Source of the DNA: Tessaracoccus sp. OH4464_COT-324
Lineage (GTDB): Bacteria; Actinomycetota; Actinomycetes; Propionibacteriales; Propionibacteriaceae
Assembly: GCF_003932855.1 (NCBI RefSeq)
Contig: NZ_RQYZ01000003.1
Location: 62,001-126,000, forward strand
Reading direction: 5' to 3'
Length of the DNA stretch: 64,000 bases
The notes under the pieces are model-generated. The model saw only the letters and a program-made list of their open reading frames with translations, ran no database searches and was not told where the DNA came from. This document shows, in pieces, positions 34,728 to 44,003 of this stretch; the first letter of the stretch is position 1; each line of letters opens with the position of its first letter. A program made the translations under genes and the position numbers.

Positions 34728-34813
34728 GTCTTTCCTTTCGTTATCGAGGGCTTCGGTGCCCTCCGGTTTGAGGGCGTTGCGCCCTTGGGGGTTATTCAGT
34801 TGTGGTTGCCGGA

Positions 34814-35821
34814 CTAGACGGCTGCTGCACGCTTGCGGCGTACGTTGTCGGCGAAGACCGCAGCCAGGACGATGACGCCGATGACCACGAACTGCCAAGA
34901 CTGGTTCACCTGCATCATCTGCAGGCCCGTGAGGAGGGTCTTCATAAGGAGGGCACCGACGAAGGTGCCGACGATGTTGGCACGGCCACCCGCGAGCGAG
35001 GTGCCGCCGATAACCACGGCTGCGATCACGTCGAGTTCCAGGCCCAGGCCCTCAGCGGGCTGCACGACGGCGGTGCGGGCCGCGTAGACGATGGCGCCCA
35101 TCGCCATGAACAGGCCTGCGGTGGCGTAGATGCCGATCTTCCAGGCCTTGACGTTGACGCCGGACAGCCGGGTGGCTTCCTCGTTGGAGCCGATGGCGAG
35201 CGCATAGCGGCCGAGGAGGGTTTTGTTGAGCAGAACCGCCGCGATGACCGTGAGAATCAGGAAGATGAGGGCCGCGTTGGGGATGCCGGGGATGAGTTTC
35301 GACGTCGACAGGACCTTGAAGTCGGGGTTCTGGATCTGCATCGGCTTGGTGTCGGAGATGACCAGCGCCAGGCCGCGGGCGACCATCATCATGCCCAGCG
35401 TCGCGATGAACGGCGGCAGCCCGAGCACGGAGATGTTGAAGCCGTTGAGCGCGCCCACCAGGCCGCCAAACAGCACGGCCAGCAGCAGGCCGAGGCCAAG
35501 CGGTAGGTTCAGGAAATCGCCGCCCAGGAGGAACGCGGTCATCACCGCGGCCAGGGAGAGGCCGGTGCCCACGGAGAGGTCAATGCCGCCCGTGGCGATC
35601 ACAAAGGTAGCGCCCAGCGCCATGATGCCGATCGGGGCCGAGCGCAACAGGATGTCGGGCAGGATGGTCGGGTCGCTGAATCCCGGAGCCGCGAGCATGA
35701 AGAAGATGTAGATGACGATCAGCGCAGCGAAAACGAACACTTGCTGAAGCGATGACTTCAGGAACTGGACCATGTCCACTTTTTTGTACTCGGTCGTGCG
35801 CGCGGCGGCAGTGGTGCTCAC
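34814..35821 (-). CDS. Sugar ABC transporter permease (RbsC-like)
   Basis: 335 residues, starting at a GTG (35821) that overlaps the ATPase gene stop. About eight to ten hydrophobic segments. BPD_transp_2 landmarks: GATFVIATGGIDLSVGTGLSLAAVMTAF, FGGLVGALNGFNISVLGLPPFIATLGMM, YALAIGSNEEATRLSGVNVKAWK (the cytoplasmic loop that contacts the ATPase), and AAVVIGGTSLAGGRANIVGTFVGALL. It forms the membrane channel of the importer, probably as a homodimer. Ends with KRKRAAAV-like basic residues in the cytoplasm. Confidence 0.93.
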   Translation of the reverse strand: MSTTAAARTTEYKKVDMVQFLKSSLQQVFVFAALIVIYIFFMLAAPGFSDPTILPDILLRSAPIGIMALGATFVIATGGIDLSVGTGLSLAAVMTAFLLGGDFLNLPLGLGLLLAVLFGGLVGALNGFNISVLGLPPFIATLGMMMVARGLALVISDTKPMQIQNPDFKVLSTSKLIPGIPNAALIFLILTVIAAVLLNKTLLGRYALAIGSNEEATRLSGVNVKAWKIGIYATAGLFMAMGAIVYAARTAVVQPAEGLGLELDVIAAVVIGGTSLAGGRANIVGTFVGALLMKTLLTGLQMMQVNQSWQFVVIGVIVLAAVFADNVRRKRAAAV

Positions 35822-37335
35822 GCTGCTTCTCCAATCAGTTGCGCCTTGCCAACGGTGGCAAGTTCCATGATGTTCTCCTGGGTGGCTTCCTCGTTGTCGA
35901 GGACTCCGGTGATGTGGCCGTGGGCCATGACGGCGATGCGGTGACTCATCCGCAGCACCTCCGGCAGCTCGGAGGAGATCATGATGATCGCCTTGCCCTC
36001 GCCGCAGAGCTGCTCCAGCAGCTCGTAGATCTCTTCTTTGGCGCCGACGTCAATGCCGCGCGTCGGCTCGTCGAAGATCAGAATGTCGCAGTTGCGGATC
36101 AGCCACTTAGCAATGACCACCTTCTGCTGGTTGCCGCCGGACAGCTTGCCGAGGAGCTGATTGACCGAAGGGGTTTTGACTCGCAGTTTCTTGGCGTACT
36201 CCTGCCCGACGGTGCGGATCTTTCCGTCGAGGATGAAGCCGCCAATGTTGAAGTCACGCATGGCGGCCATCACCGCGTTCTGCTTGATGTCCTGCTGCAA
36301 CAGCAGGCCGAACTGCTTGCGGTCCTCGGAAAGGTAGCCGATGCCCTTGCGCACGGCGTCGGCAGCGGTGCGGATGTTGACCTTCTCGCCGTGGATCCAG
36401 ATGTCACCCTTGGTGCGGGGGTCGGCTCCGAAGATGCAGCGGGCTACTTCCGTACGGCCCGCACCCATGAGGCCAGCGAATCCCAGGATTTCACCCTTTC
36501 GCACTTCGAAGCTCACATCGTGCAGCAGCTTCTTGGTGCTGAGCCCCTCGACGCGGATGGCCACCTCGTCGCTCGTGGGCTTGGTGCGGGGGCGGGCGTC
36601 GGCGGACACCTCGCGGCCCACCATCATCGAGACGATCTGGCGCATCTCGACTTCCTTGGTGTTGACGGTGCCGATGTACTGGCCGTCGCGCAGCACGGAG
36701 ACCCGATCGGTGATCTCCTCGATCTCCGGCATACGGTGGGAGATGTAGATGAGGCCGGTGTCGGGCTTAACGAAATCGCGGATCATCTCAAACAGCGCCT
36801 CGGTCTCCGCGACGGTGAGCGCGGCCGTCGGCTCGTCCATCACGAGGATCCGGGAGTTGTACGACAGCGCACGCGCGATCTCCACCATCTGCTGGCGGGC
36901 CACCGAGAGGTTACCGACGAGCGCCTTGGGGTTGAGGTTCATGCCGAGCCGATCAAACAACTCACCGGCCATCTGATTGAGCTTGCGGTCGTTGATCACG
37001 CCGCCCGAGTGGCTGCCCGGCCGCCCCAGGTAGAGATTCTGCGCCACAGTCAGATCGTTGACCAGGTTCAGCTCCTGGTGAATGATCGACAGGCCCAGCT
37101 CACGGGCGTGATTCACGTTGTTCACCTTGACGTGCTTGCCCTCCAGCCAGATCTCAGCCCCGGGGTCCGGGGTGTAGATACCGGTGAGCACCTTCATCAG
37201 AGTGGATTTGCCCGCGCCGTTCTCGCCGCATAGGCCGAGGACTTCTCCTCCGAAAAGATCTATGTTGACGTTTTGCAACGCCTTCACGCCTGGGAACGTC
37301 TTGGAGACGTTCTTGAGTTCTAGTAGCTTCGCCAC
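35818..37335 (-). CDS. Sugar ABC transporter ATP-binding protein (RbsA-like, two domains)
   Basis: 505 residues from the GTG at 37335 (GGAG 5 nt upstream). Two ABC domains: the first has Walker A GENGAGKST, LSVARQQMVEIARAL signature and Walker B ILVMDEPTAAL; the second has FAGLMGAGRTEVARCIFG (degenerate Walker A, as usual for this family), LSGGNQQKVVIAKWL and ILIFDEPTRGIDVGAK. It powers monosaccharide import. First gene of the eight-gene fucose operon; the promoter should lie in the 160-nt gap toward the divergent rhodanese gene. Confidence 0.94.
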   Translation of the reverse strand: MAKLLELKNVSKTFPGVKALQNVNIDLFGGEVLGLCGENGAGKSTLMKVLTGIYTPDPGAEIWLEGKHVKVNNVNHARELGLSIIHQELNLVNDLTVAQNLYLGRPGSHSGGVINDRKLNQMAGELFDRLGMNLNPKALVGNLSVARQQMVEIARALSYNSRILVMDEPTAALTVAETEALFEMIRDFVKPDTGLIYISHRMPEIEEITDRVSVLRDGQYIGTVNTKEVEMRQIVSMMVGREVSADARPRTKPTSDEVAIRVEGLSTKKLLHDVSFEVRKGEILGFAGLMGAGRTEVARCIFGADPRTKGDIWIHGEKVNIRTAADAVRKGIGYLSEDRKQFGLLLQQDIKQNAVMAAMRDFNIGGFILDGKIRTVGQEYAKKLRVKTPSVNQLLGKLSGGNQQKVVIAKWLIRNCDILIFDEPTRGIDVGAKEEIYELLEQLCGEGKAIIMISSELPEVLRMSHRIAVMAHGHITGVLDNEEATQENIMELATVGKAQLIGEAA

Positions 37336-37377
37336 GTGCACTCCTTCGTAACACGGCAATCAACCTCGATCGCTCAT

Positions 37378-37391
37378 TGTTAACGCTAGCA
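37378..37391 (-). promoter_or_regulatory. Candidate LacI-type operator before the fucose operon
   Basis: TGTTAACGCTAGCA is a 14-bp near-palindrome (5 of 7 pairs) centred on CG, the usual form of LacI-family operators. It lies 43 nt upstream of the transporter ATPase start. A TATGCT on the minus strand overlaps its edge and could be the -10, in which case a bound repressor would block the promoter. Confidence 0.45.
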
Positions 37392-37496
37392 TAAGCGGCC
37401 GCCGGCGCAACACCCTCACCGTGATTGTGATTTTACCGTGACCTGCGAGCCGCGCCGGGCGCTAGGCCGCCAACGGACCCAAGTAACATCTGACTC

Positions 37497-37862
37497 ATGC
37501 AACACCCCTGGCAAGCACTCGCTTTGGCCGCGCTCCTCGCGCTCACCGGCTGCACAGCCGACGCCACAGTCGGCGCGCCCTCCCCAACCCAGCAGGCACC
37601 CCAGCAAGCAGCCGAGAACGTCACCTACATCGACGTACGCACCCCCGAGGAGTACCGGCAGGGACACGTAGAGGGTGCCCTCAACTTGGACATTCAGCAG
37701 GAAGGGTTCATAGACGAACTCGGCAAGCTCGATAAGGGCCGCAAGTACCTCGTCTACTGCCGCTCGGGCAACCGCTCCGAACAAGCCGTCGAGATCATGC
37801 GAGGGCTGGGGTTCACCGACGTCGCCAACGCCGGCGCCTACGAAACCCTCCGAAATCGGTGA
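37497..37862 (+). CDS. Rhodanese-domain lipoprotein
   Basis: 121 residues. A short signal with lipobox LTGC (Cys 19), a Pro/Gln-rich spacer, then a single rhodanese domain: YIDVRTPEEYRQGHVEGALNLD, and the active-site loop VYCRSGNRS with the catalytic Cys at 88. Members move sulfane sulfur or act in redox/cyanide handling; as an extracellular-face lipoprotein its exact role is not known. It is divergent from the fucose operon and 41 nt upstream of the MerR-like gene, with which it may be co-transcribed. Confidence 0.85.
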   Translation: MQHPWQALALAALLALTGCTADATVGAPSPTQQAPQQAAENVTYIDVRTPEEYRQGHVEGALNLDIQQEGFIDELGKLDKGRKYLVYCRSGNRSEQAVEIMRGLGFTDVANAGAYETLRNR

Positions 37863-37903
37863 GGCCAGCCCCGCTCCACGCTTGCACCTGACACGGTGTC
37901 AGC

Positions 37904-38749
37904 ATGTGGACTAGCGACATGGACCAAGCAAATGCCCACCTACTGCGCATCGGACTGTTCTCGAAACTGAGTTCGATCAGCGTGCGGATGCTGCGCCACT
38001 ACCAGTCAAACGGGATCCTCATCCCAGCCGCAGTCGACCCCTTCACAGGCCACCGCTACTACGAAGCGGGCCAACTCGTTACCGCGCACTGGGTCGTCCT
38101 GCTGCGCGACGCGGGACTGCCCGTCGCTGAGATTGCCCAGGCGATGCGCCACGCCGACGACCCGGCCGAGCTGCGCCGAATCCTGGCCCAGCACCGCCAA
38201 CGGATCGAGCGCGAACACGAACGCCTGGCGGGCATCAGCAAGGCCCTGGACAGAATCGACTCCCACCTGGAAAGGTCCACCATGACAACTGACATCCGCA
38301 TCCAAGAATTCCCCACGATGACTGTCGCCTCCTTGCGGCGCGTCCTGCCCAGCTACCAAGACGAAGGCCAGCTCTGGCAAGAGCTTTCCGAGTGCCTCTC
38401 CGCAGCCGACCTGGAGATGCCCGGCCACGCCTCGCTGGGCGGCGCCACCTTTTGGGACTCCGAGCACCGTGAAACCGATGTCGACGTCGAGGTGTGGGTG
38501 CAGGTTCCCGAGCCCTTCCCATCCGCGGGGCCGCTCACCTGTCGCGAGATGCCCGCCTGCCGCGCCGTCGTCGGCACACTGCACGGCAGCTACGACGGAA
38601 TGCCGGAGGTGACCCTGGCCATCGGCGCATACCTGGGCGCTCACCAGCTGGAGACCGGGCCCATGTTCAACATCTACCGGGTCAGCCCGGCACAGGATCC
38701 CAACCCCGCCAACTGGGTGACCGACGTGTGTTTCCCCATCACTGGGTAA
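37904..38749 (+). CDS. MerR-family regulator with GyrI-like effector domain
   Basis: 281 residues (ATG at 37904; a second ATG at 37919 is possible). N-terminal MerR helix-turn-helix and wing (LLRIGLFSKLSSISVRMLRHYQSNGILIPAAVDPFTGHRYYEAGQLV), a coiled-coil dimer helix (PAELRRILAQHRQRIEREHERLAGI), and a C-terminal GyrI-like ligand domain (RIQEFPTMTVASLRR..., VGTLHGSYDGMPEVTLAIGAYLGAH, ending NWVTDVCFPI). This is the BmrR layout, in which a bound lipophilic cation switches on a drug exporter. No exporter is adjacent; a MATE gene lies 16 kb away. Confidence 0.88.
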   Translation: MWTSDMDQANAHLLRIGLFSKLSSISVRMLRHYQSNGILIPAAVDPFTGHRYYEAGQLVTAHWVVLLRDAGLPVAEIAQAMRHADDPAELRRILAQHRQRIEREHERLAGISKALDRIDSHLERSTMTTDIRIQEFPTMTVASLRRVLPSYQDEGQLWQELSECLSAADLEMPGHASLGGATFWDSEHRETDVDVEVWVQVPEPFPSAGPLTCREMPACRAVVGTLHGSYDGMPEVTLAIGAYLGAHQLETGPMFNIYRVSPAQDPNPANWVTDVCFPITG

Positions 38750-38826
38750 CCGACGGGCGGCTGCCTGTGAGCGGCCGGGGCGGGCCTGACAAGACGAAAA
38801 GCCCCCCGAAGCGTTAAGGTAGGGCG

Positions 38827-38852
38827 ATATACGCAATTTAAACTGCGCATAT
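38827..38852 (+). promoter_or_regulatory. Imperfect palindrome before the first subtilase gene
   Basis: Nine-base arms 38827-38835 and 38844-38852 (ATATACGCA type, 8 of 9 pair) around an 8-nt AT-rich centre, 31-56 nt upstream of the subtilase ATG. The region is far more AT-rich than its surroundings, so it is a likely promoter/operator. No such element precedes the second subtilase. Confidence 0.4.
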
Positions 38853-38882
38853 TGTCTCACTTAACCTAGGGAAAGGTACCTG

Positions 38883-41800
38883 ATGCGTGCGACTCGACTC
38901 GTCGCGTCGTTGGCGGGCCTGACGTTGGCGTTCTCGGGCGGTTTGCTACTGCCCGCCCACGCCGACGAAACGCCGACACCCGACGCCCCGCCTGCTCCGG
39001 CAGCCGACCTCAACACCGAACAGAGCGTCCTGGTGATGCTAAAGCAGCAGCCAACCGGCAAAGGCGACGAAGCATCCGGCCTAGCCGCCGTGGAGCGTGT
39101 CCTAGGACGCTGGGCCGACAAGGAGGGCTTCCAACTGCAGCGCAAGTTCGGCTCACTCGTCAACGGTTTCTCCGCCACGCTGCCTTCCGGACTCGCCACC
39201 GAGCTCGCACTCGACCCAGACGTCGAGAGCGTGACCTCGCTCACCGTCTTCGACCACGCCATGGCCTCCGCCGGAGAAGCAACAAAGAGCGTGACCGCAC
39301 GCCAGAACCTCGGCGTCGACGGGGCAGGAATGTTGGTATCCGTCATCGACTCCGGCCTCGACACGTCGCACCAAGACATGCGCCTCGACCAAGGCGTGCC
39401 GAAAAAGATGGCACCGCGCTCCGACCAGTTCACCGACAAGGTGCCCTACGGCTGGAACTACGCCGACGACAACGGCACCATCATCGACACCACGAAGAGC
39501 ATGCACGGAATGCATGTGGCCGGCATTATCGGCGCCAACGCAGCACCCGATGCCGACTTCGCCACCGACGGCCGAATCGATGGCATCGCGCCCAACGCCC
39601 AGCTGCTCGCGATGAAGGTATTCTCCAACGACCCCAACCGACCCGGCGCGCAAGAGGACAACCTGATCGCCGCCATTGAGGACTCCGTGGAGCTGGGCTC
39701 GGACGTCATCAACATCTCCATCGGATCCGCCAACGGCACCACCCAGAACGCCGTCGGTGTCGGCCGCGCCATCGCCAATGCGCAGCGCGCTGGCGTGCAG
39801 GTAGTCGTCGCCGCGGGCAACTCCGGGCTCAACTTCTCCCCGCTCGGCGAAACCGGCGACTTCAGCCCGATGATTGACGACGGCACGCTCTACACCCCCG
39901 CCAGCATCGGCGAGGCCCTGGCTGTGGCGTCCATCAACAACTCGCACACCCTCGCCCCCCTGGCGATCGCCACTGCGGGCACCGAGGTGATCCACTTTGG
40001 CTACCAGCGGCAGCGCGGCACCCTCGACGACCAGGAACACAAGCTCGTCGACGGCGGACTCGGCCGCCCAGGCGAAATCGGCGACAATGCGCGTGACGCC
40101 TACGTTCTGGTGGGCCGTGGCGAAGCAGACTTCCGCGACATGTTCCGCGCCGCCGAGGACAAAGGCGCCAAGGGGGTGATCGTCTACAACAGCGCCCACG
40201 GCGGAGAAATGTTCGACACTATGGCGGGCATCGAATGGTCCAAAATCGTCGGCATCTTCATCTACCACAAGGCAGGCGTCCAGCTGAAGGAAAAGATCAA
40301 CGCCAACGGCGGTTCCATTCAGGTACGGTTCACCAACAAGAACACCACCGTCACTCTGGGCGAGGACCCGCTGGAGCCCTCAGCATTCACCTCGTGGGGT
40401 TCCTCCCCCGAACTCGACTTCAAGCCGCAGCTTTCAGGAATCGGCGGCAGCGTCTACTCCACGGTCAACGCCAACCAGTACGCCTCGATGAGCGGAACCT
40501 CCATGGCCTCGCCGCACGTCGCTGGCGCATTCGCCCTGGGCCTGCAAAAGTACAAGAAGGACTTCCCCAGCCTCAGCAGCGGTGAGCGCAACGCCCAGCT
40601 ACGCGTCGCGCTGGCCAACACCGCCCTCATCCTGGAAAGCCGGGGCGTGCCCCACGCGCCGCGCCAGATCGGTGCCGGACTCATCCAAACCGAGGACGCG
40701 TTGAAATCCAAGGTCTTCGCCACCGTCGACGGCGAGCCGCACGTCGCGCTACGCGAGGTGCGTGAGGCCCGCACTTTCACCGTCACCCTCACCAACAAGG
40801 ATTCCCGAGCCCACACCTTCACCACCAGCAGCACCTGTGTGCTGTCAGAGTCACAGGCCCGATGGGGTAACGACACCAGCTGCAACAGCAAGGAATCCAT
40901 CAAGGCGTCTGCGGAAAGCGTTACCGTGCCGGCGGGCGGCACCTCGACCGTCACCTTCACCCTCACCCCGGAAAGCGGCAAAGACCACTGGGTGCAGGGC
41001 TGGGTGAAGTTCACCTCGACAGACCAGGCCGCGCAGCCGTCGCTCTCCCTGCCCTACCTCGGCTTCGCAGGCGACTGGAACGCCGAGCCCATCATCGACT
41101 ACCCCGAGGAGACCGGTAAGGAGCGCATCGCGAAGGACATCATCTACGAGCCCGCGAACATCACCCGCCTGCATACCGTCTTCGACTCCGGCGTCTACCC
41201 CGAATCTCCCTGGTTCTCCCCCAACGGGGATAACACCATGGACCGCATCTTCCCGCAGCTGATGCTGCTGCGCTCCCCCCGTGAGGTGCAGTACGAGATC
41301 GTCAAGGGTGACCAAGTGGTGCAACAGCTCGGCAAGGAGCGCGACCTACGTCGTCTCACCTTCGCAGGTCTGCTCATGCTGCGGGAGAACGCGCCGCACC
41401 GCGCCGCAAGCCACAGCTGGGACGGCCGGGTATACAACCCGGACAACGACACTTTCGAGCCTATCGCCGACGCCGACCTAGGCGAATACAAGTTCCGCAT
41501 CAAGGCGCGCCTCGGCGACTCCTACGATTGGCAGATCACTGACCTCAGCCTGGGCGTCGACACCGTCGATCCGACGATCACCATGCAGCCTGTCGTGAAG
41601 AACGACGACGGAACCCGCACCTACACCTTCACCGTGGACGACGATCGCGCCGGCGTCAACCCGCTGTTGATCCTGCCCCGGGACTCGCTGAGCGGCAAGC
41701 AACTCAAGTTGAACAAGGACGCCGCGCCCACCTACAGCGTCACCGTCGATGCCGACCTGGCTAAGACGGACTCCTTCCTGCGCCTCATCGTCGGCGACAA

Positions 41801-43772
41801 CGCTGGTAACTTCAGCGTCTTCACCGACTTCTATCAGGACAAGGACCTGCACGTCGTTGACGCCAACCAGCTCGACCGCTGGGTCGGCACCGAAACCCCG
41901 ACGGCGCACTCGCCCGCGATCACCGACGGTGTGGCCACCCTGTCCGCCCGCGTCAAGCCGCGGGTGGCCCGCGTGCGTATCGGCAGCGTGGACGCCACCA
42001 TCGAAAACGGTGTCGCCACCGCGCGGGTGCCGCTCACCGAGGGCCGCAACGAGTTGCGCTACGAAGCTTTCGCTGAAGACGGCACCAGCCTGGGCCACGT
42101 TGACCACTGGCTCGGCTACGATGTGACGCCCCCGGTTGTCGAGATCACCAACGTCGACCTCAACGAGCGTGGCGAAATCCGGGTCGGCTCCGACGGAACA
42201 CTCACCGTCGAGGGCCGCGTCACCGACAACTTGTCCCCTGCAGACAAGCTGCTCGTGGTGGATTCGGGTGGCAATCGGGTGCCGGTGGGACCAGACGGCT
42301 CGTTCCGAGTCAACTACAAGCCTCGGGATACCGCCCGACTGGTCAGGGTCAACGCCTACGACCACTCCAACCCAGAGAACGTGGCCGTCAACGTCGCCAC
42401 GAAGATCTGGCTCATCGCTGACCGCGACCCGAGCGGCGTCGGGTTGGTCATCCACTTCGATGATCCGAACCTGAATGAGGGAAGCACCGGCTTCGGCGGA
42501 TTCATCTACCAGGTGGGCCCATCCTTCCAGAACCTGGAGGTGGTCAAGCCGGATGCTACGGCAGGCGAGCAGGCCGCGACACTCACCTTGAAAGGCAAGT
42601 TCACCCGAAAGCCTGGCTCCTTCACCGTCAAGGGCAAGCCTGTGAGCATCAACGCCGAGGGACGCTTCGAGATTCCGCTCGCTCTCACTAACGGAATCAA
42701 CAAGGTAGGTTTCGAAGTCACCGACGTGGATGGCAAGCTCGTGGCGTCCAGCACGTGGCGATTCCTGTTCGACATGAATATGCCTGGCTACAGCCTCAAG
42801 ACTGATCCAGCAATCGCCAGCGACGGCGCCCTGTATGCCCGCGACGCTAGAACCGACGTTTCTCTCACCGGCGAAGTGTGGGACAACGAGTTCGGCTACA
42901 AGCTCCAAGTGAACGGCAACACCATTGAGGAGTTCCTGAGCGTCTGGGATCCGGGAGCCGACATCAACCGCCGCTCCTTCGAGTCCAAGGTGAAGGACCT
43001 CAAGGATGGCCAGTTCATGCGCCTGTCGCTGATGGACGCCCTGCAAAACGGCTTCGAGCAGACCGTGCCGGTAGTGCACGACGTAGAGGCGCCGCAACTC
43101 AAAATCGATGGGGCGCAGCAGCTGCTGCGCGAGGACGCCGAGCTGACGGTCACCGCGAACGATGAGAACCTGCAAAGCCTGGAGATCCTCATCGACGACG
43201 AGCCGGTCAAGACGGAGGTTGTCGAGGTGCGCACCCACCCGAAGGCGGCGCTCGCCAAGTTCCTCAACGGCGAGCCGCAGCCGATGCCGGTAGCCGGTGG
43301 CGAAGCACAGAAGGAACTCACGGTTAAGGTGCGCATCAGCGACCTGAAACTCGCCAGCGGCGCCCACTCCATCAGCGCCGTGGCCCGTGACAAGGCCGAG
43401 CGGCACGCCGTCGCTTCGAAGACCTTCAAGCTGGACAAGGCGCCCACCATCACCGGCCCTGACTCGCTTTCGGTCGATCTGGACGGCAACACGCAGGAGC
43501 AGATGCTGGCTGCCTACTCGGCCACCGACCCGGAGGACGGCAAGCTTCCGCTCACCTTCGACCTGAGCAAGCTGGTGCCCGGGAAAGCGGTTCAGGTTGA
43601 GCTGTCCGCCACCGACTCCGCAGGCAACAAGGCGGTGCGCACGGTGACGATCACGGCGAAGCTGAAGATCGTCAAGCCCGGCCACCCTGGAAAGCCCGGC
43701 CACCCCGGAAAGCCCGGTAAGCCGAGCAAGCCCGGTAAGCCGCGACCCGGTTTGCCGAAGACCGGCAGCTGA
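38883..43772 (+). CDS. Secreted S8 subtilase, C5a-peptidase-like, ends in LPKTG
   Basis: 1629 residues. Sec signal peptide with cleavage near PAHA-DE (residue 27). An inhibitor-I9-like propeptide (about 45-130) precedes the S8 catalytic domain with triad Asp156 (VSVIDSGLD), His208 (HGMHVAG) and Ser540 (SGTSMASPH), an oxyanion Asn in VVVAAGNSG, and an inserted PA domain (about 400-490). Fn3-like domains follow, including the C5a-peptidase type (VALREVREARTFTVTLTNKD), then long Ig-like beta repeats and a Gly-Lys-Pro-His cell-wall-type linker. The last six residues are LPKTGS and the stop follows at once: there is no hydrophobic anchor or basic tail. Likely degrades host or environmental proteins outside the cell. 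Followed by a strong terminator. Confidence 0.92.
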   Translation: MRATRLVASLAGLTLAFSGGLLLPAHADETPTPDAPPAPAADLNTEQSVLVMLKQQPTGKGDEASGLAAVERVLGRWADKEGFQLQRKFGSLVNGFSATLPSGLATELALDPDVESVTSLTVFDHAMASAGEATKSVTARQNLGVDGAGMLVSVIDSGLDTSHQDMRLDQGVPKKMAPRSDQFTDKVPYGWNYADDNGTIIDTTKSMHGMHVAGIIGANAAPDADFATDGRIDGIAPNAQLLAMKVFSNDPNRPGAQEDNLIAAIEDSVELGSDVINISIGSANGTTQNAVGVGRAIANAQRAGVQVVVAAGNSGLNFSPLGETGDFSPMIDDGTLYTPASIGEALAVASINNSHTLAPLAIATAGTEVIHFGYQRQRGTLDDQEHKLVDGGLGRPGEIGDNARDAYVLVGRGEADFRDMFRAAEDKGAKGVIVYNSAHGGEMFDTMAGIEWSKIVGIFIYHKAGVQLKEKINANGGSIQVRFTNKNTTVTLGEDPLEPSAFTSWGSSPELDFKPQLSGIGGSVYSTVNANQYASMSGTSMASPHVAGAFALGLQKYKKDFPSLSSGERNAQLRVALANTALILESRGVPHAPRQIGAGLIQTEDALKSKVFATVDGEPHVALREVREARTFTVTLTNKDSRAHTFTTSSTCVLSESQARWGNDTSCNSKESIKASAESVTVPAGGTSTVTFTLTPESGKDHWVQGWVKFTSTDQAAQPSLSLPYLGFAGDWNAEPIIDYPEETGKERIAKDIIYEPANITRLHTVFDSGVYPESPWFSPNGDNTMDRIFPQLMLLRSPREVQYEIVKGDQVVQQLGKERDLRRLTFAGLLMLRENAPHRAASHSWDGRVYNPDNDTFEPIADADLGEYKFRIKARLGDSYDWQITDLSLGVDTVDPTITMQPVVKNDDGTRTYTFTVDDDRAGVNPLLILPRDSLSGKQLKLNKDAAPTYSVTVDADLAKTDSFLRLIVGDNAGNFSVFTDFYQDKDLHVVDANQLDRWVGTETPTAHSPAITDGVATLSARVKPRVARVRIGSVDATIENGVATARVPLTEGRNELRYEAFAEDGTSLGHVDHWLGYDVTPPVVEITNVDLNERGEIRVGSDGTLTVEGRVTDNLSPADKLLVVDSGGNRVPVGPDGSFRVNYKPRDTARLVRVNAYDHSNPENVAVNVATKIWLIADRDPSGVGLVIHFDDPNLNEGSTGFGGFIYQVGPSFQNLEVVKPDATAGEQAATLTLKGKFTRKPGSFTVKGKPVSINAEGRFEIPLALTNGINKVGFEVTDVDGKLVASSTWRFLFDMNMPGYSLKTDPAIASDGALYARDARTDVSLTGEVWDNEFGYKLQVNGNTIEEFLSVWDPGADINRRSFESKVKDLKDGQFMRLSLMDALQNGFEQTVPVVHDVEAPQLKIDGAQQLLREDAELTVTANDENLQSLEILIDDEPVKTEVVEVRTHPKAALAKFLNGEPQPMPVAGGEAQKELTVKVRISDLKLASGAHSISAVARDKAERHAVASKTFKLDKAPTITGPDSLSVDLDGNTQEQMLAAYSATDPEDGKLPLTFDLSKLVPGKAVQVELSATDSAGNKAVRTVTITAKLKIVKPGHPGKPGHPGKPGKPSKPGKPRPGLPKTGS

Positions 43773-43808
43773 CGCGTGCGGGCTCGCTAAGCACCGACCG
43801 CGAACGAC

Positions 43809-43844
43809 CGCGTGGGAGGACACTTCAAAGTGTCCTCCCACGCG
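43809..43844 (+). terminator. Rho-independent terminator after the first subtilase
   Basis: A perfect palindrome of 16-17 bp with a minimal loop (CGTGGGAGGACACTT left arm) followed by CTTTCT on the + strand, 37 nt past the stop codon. Confidence 0.8.
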
Positions 43845-44003
43845 CTTTCTCCATCTGTGTACCCCGCTACCGTTCGCTTGTTCACCCGCGGCTGATGCGT
43901 CGACTATTTTCACGCCGTAGCACCTTGTCATTAGGCTGTCCCCTGGTGTGCGCCCCGGGTAGCGCACCACAACTCCCCATTCGGGCCAAGGATTAAGGAC
44001 ACC

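Noticed and set aside
43773-43808. Possible frameshift hiding a sortase membrane anchor after the first LPKTG
   Set aside because: None of the three frames after the stop gives a hydrophobic helix, and a terminator begins within 40 nt.
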